This document shows, piece by piece, positions 41,536-52,291 of a stretch of 64,000 nucleotides of DNA. Below the pieces are notes generated by a model. That model searched no databases. It saw only the letters and a program-made list of their open reading frames with translations, and was not told the origin of the DNA. The stretch is from contig JASANG010003223.1 in NCBI GenBank assembly GCA_030248215.1, forward strand, positions 124,001 through 188,000, read 5' to 3'. The translations under genes and the position numbers were made by a program. The DNA is from Enoplolaimus lenunculus. Lineage: Eukaryota > Nematoda > Enoplea > Enoplida > Thoracostomopsidae. Position 1 is the first letter of the stretch. Each line of letters begins with the position of its first letter.

Positions 41536-44463
41536 TTATGCCGCATTTGATGTTATTTTATTGCAATTTACAATTTTTACACTTATTACAACAAAGATAT
41601 AAGCTAAAGCAGATAAATTTGTTTCGTATTATTAGTTTTGGATGCGCATACTATTAAGAGTGATAGGAAACGCCGGGCAGACTCGCCAAAGTTTCTGCAA
41701 AGACTCGAAAAAACACATTTACAGACTGCAGAAAATCCTGCAGTGGTCGAAACATTTTCAGGCTGGCTACGATCGCTCGCAAAAAAACATTTAGTCGTAG
41801 GTATCCTTTCGCTAAAGAAGATATTAGAGCTACGGCCGTGGTTTCAGATATGCATTGTAGCTGTACTTTTATAACTCGGAAGAACGCAAAGCCGAGCTAC
41901 AACTATTACATATAAGGTGAATGATTTCTTGAACAAGCATTTATACTTTTCCAGCTGCAGCAAATTTTACTAGACTCCGGTTAAAGCGCAGCTTTTCTCG
42001 TTCGTTTGAGATTATTACTTAAATTAAATATTGTAATATCTCAAAAACAGACGTGTTTGCGCCTCTCACTCCCTACTTTTGCTAACGAATGTGGTTACCG
42101 CAGCTACGGTGGAAGCCAGCGCTCATATGAATATTTCTAGTTCATCTGGAGATGAAAATGTAGAGACCTGCGGCTGCTATACTTTGTTTCGAACAACAAA
42201 GTATTTTTTCTAGCCATCCTGGTAAATGTCGAGAAAAATAGTGCGCGCGTACCCTACCTGTCGCACAAAAATGGTTTTTATATAAAAAATTAACAGCATT
42301 TCGACGATTTTCCTGTTTATTTCAATATTTTCACGGAGTTAATTTATTTTCTTGTGACTTTTACTTACTCAGCACAGTTTTTAAACAGAATATAACAAGC
42401 GGTTGATCTAAAAAAACTCGATTAACGATAAAAATTTTAGATATATAGATTCTGTTTCTCGAAAAGAATTTCACCTTTACTTTTGTACTAAAAATTTCAA
42501 AACCGAGAGATATTCCATCTTCCGATTTTTGAATCAAACGGGGCTGCCTGTCATATAAGGTTCCAATTCCGAATAGCCCTACACCGCCCTAGTTTCCGTT
42601 CAACAATTGACTATTTTGCTTTATGCTTTAACAGTGCAACATGAAAGTGTGTTCATAAAACACTTTTGGACATTTTTTCGGAACGTAGTTCTAAGCTTAA
42701 GCTTAAGCCTGAACCTATGCCTAATTATATAAGGGGAAGTGCCCGAGAGAGCAGATCCAGCACTCGCACTTTATATATAGGAATATAGAGAACCGGATGC
42801 GGATAGTGATTTTTTTACCGGAACTGGAACCGGAAGTTAGCCGGATAGTGTGTTTTTTAAATATATCAATTTTTAGCACGTTAATGCGCCAGTAAATGTT
42901 AATTTATCTTCAGTAAGCGGAATATTGCATTTATATAAGGAGCGTGTCCTAATATTTGAAAATAATTGTGTGAAGCTGCAAATAATTGGTTTTTCCGAAT
43001 GACTGTCGTAACCATGTGCAAAAAATACTGCTTTAAACCGATACTGTATACTTACATGTAATGGGACTGAAAACATAAAATCTCACAACATAATTTGCAA
43101 TAGGATAAATTATGGGACAGCCCACTAATAATAAAAATAAAACATCGAGTTGAGATGAACAACTTCACAGTTACATTCAAAATTATCACAAACGTAAAAG
43201 CTACGCTATCCAAAAGTCATCATAGAGATCAATAAGCTAAACTATTAAAGCGCTTGTACCTGTGTCAAAATAATGTCACCTCAAAATTAGAGTTAATTGC
43301 GTGCAACAATTCGTTCACGGCTCGTAAACACGTGTAAACTTCCGGGCACATCGTCACAATTCCGCACTTCAATTCTACATTTAAATGACGCCTTGAGCAG
43401 CCCATGTTAATAATTGGGGCCAAGGGAAATTGGGAGACCAAAGATTGGAAAACTTGGGCTTCAATTTATGTTTCCGATTAAGTTTAGGTTTAGGCTTTAT
43501 AGTAGGCAGGCTTCTATTGTTACTATAGGCCGTATGAGTTATCAGAGGCACAGCCATTATTTAGTTTTGGCTGGGAATTACCGCATTCTCTACACTCAAG
43601 AACCAAGTAACTTCTTGTAAACTTGTAAGGGGTATTTTGATCGTCTTTCAACCAATTTTGGCCATGGATCTATCCCCCTATCCCCCCTTGTATAACGCCC
43701 GTGCGTGCTACACAAGTTTTATTCGGACAACTATTTAGTGCAATTTATTATTACACATTTAGACATGTCGTAGTGAATAATTAAAATTTTAACACTCACT
43801 TTGAACTTAATTTTAACAATGAATCTAGTTTGTTACTCTATTATTGCTGTATTACTAGCATGTAGTACCGCAATAAGGTCTCGTTGAGCTAGATAGTCAA
43901 GACTGTGTCAAGTTATAAGGTGAAATATCAATGTATTCGTCTTAAAGTACAGTTTAGTCATGGTTCTTTTTAATTCTAAAGAGAACAATATACTAATTGC
44001 AGCATAGGGATGGCGAACAGCACTCAAAACCCATCACCCAGTTAATTTAGCTGATCGAAAAATCAGATCTTTCACACTGGTTCCACATATGTAAAGTTAA
44101 GCATCAGTGTGAGAGTTGAACAAAGTATAACCAAAGGCTCAGGTTTTGTAAAGACTTTCCTTAAACCTAAGCAAATGGATGACGATAATGTGAAGCCTAA
44201 ATGCCTCTGCTTATTGCAATACACCATACGCAACGACTTTTTTGAAACCATTAATCATACATTTCACGCCGTTTTATAAAAGAAACGTAATAACTGTATC
44301 CAGTCACAATAAACAAAACAATAAAAGTTATGAGTAAGAAAATAAATACTAACAAAAGCAAAAAAGAAAATCGTAAAATAATCATATTTGATTAACTATA
44401 AATTTTAATAAAGTACTAATACGTCTTACTGGGTTACCAACCCCCTATTATAGCCACATTAGG

Positions 44464-44682
44464 GCCCATATTCTCAAATGCGTATAGTACCTATCATCAG
44501 TTAGCGATAGGTTTTCAAACTGACGAACAACTGCAATTGCAGATCAGAAAATTAGTGCAAAAGTGGGACATGTTAAACGCAAACATTGTGCTGAATTTCT
44601 AACCTCACCGTGGGCATGTTCCAAAGTCACAGGACCTATAACAAACTGGTGATAGGTGCTATACATATTTGAGAATACGGGC
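44464..44682. mobile_element. 219-bp element with about 38-bp inverted ends and TTAGG target duplication
   Basis: The left end GCCCATATTCTCAAATGCG and, inverted from the right, GCCCGTATTCTCAAATATG continue as inverted repeats through TATAG-ACCTATCA-CAGTT. TTAGG flanks both sides exactly. Non-coding; intergenic. Confidence 0.75.
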
Positions 44683-44849
44683 TTAGGTTTAAGCTATCGA
44701 AAGAGTAACATATTTACTTATGGGTTTTAATGGTAGATAACTTGTAGGAAACTAATGATTTTACAAACAAAATTACATAAAGGTATGAACCAAATAAATA
44801 ATCAGATTGACTCCAAGACTTAACCCATGTTACTTTGATGACATACCGT

Positions 44850-45016
44850 TTCCCCTTGAGACATTAATAGACTAAGCGTAAGCTTTTTACACTGATTTTT
44901 TGCTCAAGGTTAAGTTTAGGCCTAAGCTTGCTTATGGACTAATGCTTATGTTACCGCTTTAGGGTTATGTTTAGGAATATGCTATTACTACTGTTACGCA
45001 GCACAAACTAACGTGG
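44850..45016. mobile_element. hAT-like hexamer MITE, eroded copy
   Basis: TAAGTTTAGGCCTAAGC, then TTAGGAATATGCTATTACTA and an end resembling ACGTGGGCC. Similar eroded TTAGGAATATGCTTATACTA tails occur at about 7620-7680 and 31200-31265. It is intergenic. Confidence 0.4.
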
Positions 45017-46726
45017 GCCAGGTAACGCGTGTTATGGTTGGCGAAAAGTAATGCCTAACTATTGCAGCTTGTAGTATATATCATCGAATAATATCAGTTC
45101 TGTGAACGCCATACTTGTGAATGCTGAATATTCTTACAATACTGCAGCTTTAGCGAACTTAAAATGAAAGTTTTCTATTGAAAACGGTGTCTTTTTCGAA
45201 TTTAAATTTTACGGAACTTCTGTACTGATGATATTCGCTTTGAAATGCTATGTTAGCGTTTTGTTGTTGTTGACATTTGTGATATTCCTTTTCTGATCTG
45301 CTCTTTTGAGTTGCGCGACACAAAATTTGTTCAGCGTTTAGCCGTCGTCTGCTGTACATAAGCGTCATTTTGTTAAATACTGAGCAAAATTTCAATGGAG
45401 CCTATTTTTGCGTGGTTACATAACGCGATATACTTTCGATATTAAAATGTTTAAAATTCTTTAACAAAATCTAAAATAGCAACGATTTAAGACTGTCAGC
45501 GAATACATCTGGAAATCCAACCTTAGAAAGAGTTTAGACGAAACACCTATTTGAAAACTTTTGTGCTAAATATATGCAAAAATGTTACGTTTTAGTCTTT
45601 ATTCCACCCTGTATATGGTTTGAATGTACCATCTACAACGCTTACGACTTTATACCCACCGCGTTGAAAAAATACCTAACCAGTGTTTGTGGTCACGCAG
45701 ATATTAATGTGAAGACATATCAGTATAGTTTGTCTTGTTGGCCGAAAAACTTTTGTGATACTCGATAATTTAAAAACTATTTATGCCACAATTTGCTTAA
45801 AAATTTTGCAGTCAAACTTTCGTCCGAATTTGAGCAATTCTATTGGGCGGATCCCGTCTTGCCTCTCTACGGCACCTGTCCTGGCACTGTTTACTAAAGC
45901 TTAACTGTGCTGAGGTGCAACAACCGTGCAAATAGAGACCAGTTGTTCCCAATTTGTGGACCGCGGGACTAGAAAGTTCAGTTGTCAACCTTGACAAACC
46001 CACGACGTTCACACATGTCATACAGACGTCACAACTGTTAGTTCAATGCTATACTTTCTAGTGTCACTACGGAAACTTTTATTCAAATTTTGATAAAATT
46101 TATCACGGTTACTAGTGTGCTAATCAAGCTATACGTTAACCATTCAGCGTATTTAAAATCAAAATCACAAATTTTAAAAAATTTCGCACTTCGTGCCTAC
46201 TGGAAGCATACAAACTGAAACCTTTATTCGCTACACATCTTGACGCCCCTATGCTTAGTTCTTGAATCAATACATGCACGATTATGTTGTTGTTTGCTTT
46301 AAAAGTTTTTTTGGGCATAAAAACCAAAATATTCACCGGTAAAATGTGTTCATTCAATCAAACAAAAACCAAACATTCGTAGCAAACATAAATCTACTGC
46401 AGTGTTTACAACACATATTAACAATGAAAATATCAATTGTGATCGATACAAAAACAATTCGGGCGACGTAAACAATGAAAACCAACAAAACCTTCAACGG
46501 AAACTTGCTTATGATACTTGTATCGTCCTCTTAAAAACTTTTTTCGACGATTTCATATGTTTAAAAAAGAAAATTTTAGAAGCAAAATGATGTTCTTACC
46601 TAAGTTATCCACTGCAGAATAGATTTTGTGGTTATATTGAGGCAACGTTGCGTGCAGAAACCTTTTGCATCATTTCAAGCAAAAGTTTTAAATACTCGGG
46701 CAAAATTTGCTATGATAAATTGGCAG

Positions 46727-47118
46727 CAAGGTGTAACCGGATATCTGTTTCCGGTTCCGTTTTAGGTAAAAATCGGTGACTGTTTCTGTTTCCGTTTCCG
46801 ATAACGGAAATTCTGTTGTTTCACGCTCAAAACTAAGTTATGAATCACGTATATATCTCGCAATTTTTAATTACAGATATGCCACAATTGTTCGAAATGA
46901 AATGGAAATTACGAAATTCGTCCAAGATCTTACAAATTTCGATGCAACCACCATCTGTTCCTTTAAAAGTTTAGAAAGTCCGAACCTTTGCATGTCTGAA
47001 TTGTGTTGGCAGTAAAGATAAAACATTTTTGAAGCTTTTATAATCCGTTTTTTGTTTCCGTTTCCGTAACCTTGATCACTATCCGTTTCCGTTATTTTTA
47101 CTATCCGTTTACACCCTG
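46727..47118. mobile_element. GTTTCCG-rich element, copy 2
   Basis: The ends are CAAGGTGTAACCGGATA and TATCCGTTTACACCCTG; the interior has GTTTCTGTTTCCGTTTCCG tracts and a middle segment alignable with copy 1 (CAATTTTTAATTACA ... GTTCGAAATGAAATGG). It lies in the agrin-contactin intergenic region. Confidence 0.65.
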
Positions 47119-48110
47119 ATAAGTAATTTTGAAGCTTTTGACTCCGCATCAGCGGACATCTCGAGGATATTTGGAACAGTGTACATGTTCTTGATAAGAG
47201 AACGGGGGTTTTGACGATGATTTCATAGATATTATTCCAACCAGATTCATTATATTATTTTTGGTGACACCTCTCGTAACACGTAGCATACGCTTCGTGG
47301 GTATTATCAAGATGTCTGAACAATACCCGCTGTGCTTGGTAAAACCACTATTTTTGTCTACGAAATCAAGTTGATGGGTTAACCTATACTTGGTCATACC
47401 CAATGTATTCTTGCTATGCAAATTTTTGACCCATTAAACGTGATATTCTAAATTGGGGACCTCAACTGATATCTTAGGGGTAAAAACGCTAATTGATCAA
47501 GGAATTGTAATTTTTATAAATTTCAAAAGAATCGATAAGCAATGATTAATATAAACTATGTTCAAACGTAGCAGTAACGGCGACCGTTGACCGGTCTCAA
47601 GCCACCGGCTGTTGTTTTGAGAACGCGATCAATATACAATCCTTCGAAATCTATATTTACCCTTTGTATTATAAATTATCTGACTAAATTGATCGGTTGT
47701 GCTTGCTACACTGCTTGACGTTAGGACCAAAGTGATATTTAGAATTTCAGTATTAGAGGTACGAATCTTTACTCATGGGATAGATTCGGCTTAAAATGAG
47801 TGTTTTTCAACATGTTTCAACCGCGATCATTAAATTTCGGTGGTCATCGGATTTTCAGGTTCAATCACAGACTGTGGTATGTTGTTAACCTGGAATTTGC
47901 ATTTGGAATCGCTTTTCAAACAGCTGATAAAAGCAAGTATATCTCGCTGGGTTTCTGTCGAATATTGTTGTTTGACTAAGTTCTGTAAAAGCACTCTACT
48001 AAAAATACTTAAGTTGTATTTCACTAACTTATTTTAAGTATAAGTGTCCTGAATATTGAGTAAATCTTTGCTGAAATAACAGTAAAACTACTGCTGTTAT
48101 TTGTTGATTA

Positions 48111-49249
48111 ATGCGTCGTCCACAATTATTTGGGTACGGGGTGTGGAATTTCACATCGATCGTAGACGGTTGCCATCTACTATACAACGGATGGCAGTTA
48201 GTTGTACTATTTTTTAAAAATTTTGAAATTTTTAAAATTTCAATAAACGATTGCTATTTTTCGAACAGCTAGCGTCTACGATTGCTGTAAATTTGAAAAA
48301 GGGCAATCGTTCTTTATGGTGCTAACAAAATGTGAGATATCGTCTAAAGCGTATTTTTAAAAATATAGCAGCCGTCTACGGGTGCGCTTGCTTAAGGTAC
48401 TGCAGTTGTCGATGAGAATTTTCAAAAAACAGCTTGGACGCTTGCCCTTAGCAAATTATATATAGCAGCTGTCAATACATTGTTAAAAAACAAAATGTCT
48501 TGTTTTTTTGCAGATCCAAAAAAGGGGGACTGTGCAATTTCTGAAACAGGGGGATTGCACTAGAAAACACTGGCGAGCAAAAAGAGCGAGAAACTGAATG
48601 CCGTCGTGCGAGTACAAACCACTTCGTTTGCCTAGGCCAGTTTAGCATTTTTTATGCACCTTCATAGCTTAAGCCTAATCTTAAGCCATAGCGTAAAGAA
48701 TGAGTTGTTCCTAAACCTAACCCTAACCCTAAGCCTAAGTCAACCAAAAAATTCGACTATAAGATTTTGGCCAATGTTACTTTAAGGTGCGTAACAGTAG
48801 ATTAAGCCTATTGGCGCAAATGGAGGACTGCCTCCGGCTCCGGCAGAAAATATGCCGGGGGGTTCTAGCATTTCGGTACCGAAATTCAGCTTTGGCAAAA
48901 TTTAATAAAATAACACCTTGAAAACAGATATTTGCCAGAAAAGATCATGGGCGGAACAAAAGGTTCCAAACGAAAAATAGTAGTTGTAAGCGAATGCTAT
49001 TTTGAAATTTGAGTAGTTGTCTACAGACATGTGTTCGAAATAAAGTGTAGACAACTACTATAAAAAAATAAAAGACAAAAATTTTAACAAAAACTTTATG
49101 TTAAAAATTTCAAAAGTATTGACGGTTGCTGTAAAATTTATCCTAGGGCAGCTGCCGTTGAAAAATTAAGGAAGAACCGGTAGACGGCAGTCGTCTACGG
49201 TCGATGTGAAATTCCACACCCCGTACCCAAGTAATTGTGGACGACGCAT
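48111..49249. mobile_element. 1.14-kb element with about 64-bp terminal inverted repeats
   Basis: ATGCGTCGTCCACAATTA begins the left end and its inverse ends the right; the match continues through TTGGGTACGGGGTGTGGAA and TTTCACATCGA. The interior has scattered GTCTACGG words and a hexamer tract at 48710. No transposase frame is visible, so it is non-autonomous. Confidence 0.85.
48710..48739. repeat. Telomere-like hexamers CCTAAC/CCTAAG
   Basis: CCTAAACCTAACCCTAACCC runs into AAGCCTAAG, including two exact CCCTAA units, inside the large element at 48111-49249. Comparable hexamer tracts occur at about 400-480, 8850-8880, 38345-38410, 54115-54180, 58485-58550 and 63010-63085. Confidence 0.8.
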
Positions 49250-50339
49250 AAGTATAATGTAAAACTAAGAATTTTGTGTGTGCTTAATTTTTAGTAATAC
49301 TTTGCCAAGCACCATAGTGAGTAAAATCTACACTCAATTCGGCAACAATTGTATTCAATGCTAAGCATATTTTTAGTGTACATAGATTATAAATTTTTGA
49401 GGATATTGCACAAACCTTGTTTAGGGTCAAAATTAGATTCTGTTTGGCGCCGCGCTAAAGAATGTTGGCATTAAACCTTTTAAGTGCAACTCAAAAAACT
49501 GCTAGATGTAGCGTGTAAGGAACAATTTAATAATACCATAATAACATGGGGAAACTTTGTACGCGTACCTACACCGAAGCTATACCAAAGCAATAATAAT
49601 AAAACGATAAACCCACTTAAAAATTACCAATAAATTCCTTTAAAAGGAAGCAATAAACCACGAAAACTTACCGTTAATAAACATATTGCAAAAGCTGGCG
49701 CGAAAAACCTTGTTTATTAGTGTATGCTTACAATTGTATTCCGTTTGGCTACTGCACAGTTTGCACCTTCCTAAAAATACAGAAGTACTATCAGCACAAA
49801 TTGGTCAATTTTTCATGTCATAAACTGGTATTTTAATCCAATTTCAAAACGAAACAGTTGTCAATAATTAAACTATTTTTAGGACAAATTCATTACAACA
49901 CAAAATATGGCAGCTTTGGATGCCATCAAACAGATAACTGTGAATTGCCTACCGTCGTACGATTTCGACTTTATTGTTCAACCAATGACCATCTTTACCT
50001 CGACTATCGATCCTGAAACAAAATATTTGATTACGAGATAATTTGACATTTATTCAGGTCATGTAATCTATAGTTCATGATGAGTCTTTGGGCCAGAGCT
50101 GATATTATGTTGAAATAATACAACAGTGCAAGTCGCCAATTGAAATACGTAATGTTCTATAATTTCTCAGACATATCGTTAAAAAAGCTTGTGCAAACTG
50201 CATCAAAAGTGCCAAATCAGAAAAATTGTGCAAAAAGTGCAGTCAAAAACAAAAGCACTGCCGGGATTTCCTTTATGAAAAAGGATTGCGAATAAAGACT
50301 TTTTTCTTACTTCTGCAGGTTATTCTAGAGTATGTAAAA

Positions 50340-50412
50340 ATGGTTATTTTCGAATCTTTTGAAAATTTATGGGGATATATAGTCCTATCTCTATTACTTG
50401 TATACACATCTG
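50340..50412 (+). CDS. Cont: Contactin exon 1: signal peptide
   Basis: The ATG at 50340 begins MVIFESFENLWGYIVLSLLL and then VYTS, a signal peptide with its hydrophobic core at residues 12-22. The donor TCTG|GTCAAA (phase 1) is weak but matches the phase 1 acceptors downstream; a stronger-looking GCA|GTATAT at 50462 would end in phase 0 and fit no recognised next exon. A strong acceptor (TTTTTCTTACTTCTGCAG, ending 50318) sits 21 bases before the ATG, so the message has either a 5' UTR intron or a trans-splice site there. Confidence 0.6.
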
Positions 50413-52230
50413 GTCAAAATCCCTGCAATGATTACAAACAGAACACAACCGGATTAATTGCAGTATATATACGAAATTGCTTCAGTTCCGTAAACTAAAA
50501 GTTCGTCAAGTTTTTAATTAATCGCTATCAGCACAAATTATTATCTTCGTACGGGTATAACAAGACAAATATATAAACAGTTTTGAAAGATTGTATTATC
50601 TGTCATGAACTTTTAAATTCACATGGCTTAAGAATATTATATTTTACAACGTTGGCACCAAGCACGCCGAAATGCTTAAAATTGCAAGATTTTTCAAATC
50701 ACCGCTTGCCGTCGATTCACGCCGAAACGCTTAGAACTACAACCTTTACTGAATAGCCACTGCCATCATTACGCAAAGGTTTACGAAAACCGAGGAATTT
50801 AAATTCGCAGGAGTCGGCACCAAAACACAACAAAACTTTTGGATTTTACCGACAAAATTAACAAATTGTTAATGACGATTCAGCGAGGTAGTATACTTAC
50901 TTCAAAGAAATGAATGCAGATTCGGGTAGGACGGTCGTGGCGTGCCCCCTGATTTTTCCGTCTTTGCAAAACTGTACCTACTTATCAGTAAGGCATAAAT
51001 AAATTAATAATTTTCCAACACGCTTTTACAGACTAATATATAGTGTATATTGGTCCCGCAACGCGCGCTCACATAGTGCCAAATTGATGTATTATTTTTG
51101 TAAATTACGTCGAATGAGAATTGCGTGTCATTCAGGTTAATTAAGTATAATGGAGTTATTTCAATTTATTTAATTTACTAAACGAGCGGCTGCTCAAACG
51201 ACCATTTGAGTCAATAGTTTTTGTTTCAGACACGTGCTTGTATATAGGTTCAAACGTGAAACGCATATACAAGGGTTGATAAATGAAAGTATTTCTCCCA
51301 AATTTTAGGAGAGCTGAAAAAAATAGGCACATTGCCTTGGAACAATAACCTGTTGTTGACTTGTCATCGTTAAACTTCCAAATATTTTTCCGTTGCTTCG
51401 GTTTCTCGCAAAAAAACTTCTACGTCAAATGATGCTCTACTGAAATGATATCCTAACGCCATAGTAAAGCTGTTTGTGCATGAAATTTTTTATTCTCATT
51501 AATCGGTGAAACAACTGATAAACACTGCTAAAACAAAGGCTCTTAATACAGGTGGCAAAACTGTTAGCTCTGGTTTAATAAAGGCAGTATCTTCACGATC
51601 GCACGTAAAAAGCAAATACAATTTGGATGGTGTCGCGGCATCTTTACATAAATGTTGGAGCGCTCCTCCAGTGAAATATTCAAATATTAATGATGACCAG
51701 TTATATTTTGCCATTTTTTGGTTAGGCTGTTATTTGCAAATGTTCTATGACAACATAATTATTCGTTTTGTACTTCAAGAATAAATGAAAAAGTTACTTA
51801 AAGTTAAATAATTACTTCGTGAGCTTCGCAATGACGATTAGAGAACTGGTCGTTTTAATTACGTCAATAGTTTGCAAATCTCTCAGCGAGCCAAACGAAT
51901 GTAAGCCTGTTTTTAAGCTACTTTCAAAAATTTCACATACAACAATTTACATAGTATGAGCGCTGCGATAACTTTTAATTTTTTAAATAATCTCAGCATT
52001 GAAAATTCATGAGTATTGTAATTCAGCGTTCATCTCTATTACCAAATTGTTTATAAGATTGTACTCGTCTGTTTCGAAATGTACCAGTTTACCTTAAAAC
52101 TTTTGAGCAAAACTAAACGATAACTGTCTATGAGGAAAAGGGAAAAGACAGAAAACCCCAATCAGATTTGCCGAAGCTCTTTGTTTTTCACCGAACCTCT
52201 GGTATCGCTTGACGCGGCCCTATTTATGGC

Positions 52231-52291
<61 letters not shown>

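Larger units (their letters stand above)
41536..50339. other. Intergenic region between divergent agrin and contactin
   Basis: About 8.8 kb with the two 5' ends facing outward. It holds elements at 44464, 44850, 46727 and 48111. Short open frames (for example 41638-41874, 45574-45768, 46402-46590) lack splice context, homology or codon support. Promoters for both genes should lie at its two ends. Confidence 0.6.

Noticed and set aside
41638-41874. Open frame ending in a hydrophobic stretch beside agrin exon 1
   Set aside because: It would be antisense to the agrin promoter, has no homology I recognise and no splice partners.
45574-45768. Intergenic plus-strand open frame with several Cys
   Set aside because: No family pattern, no flanking exons, short.
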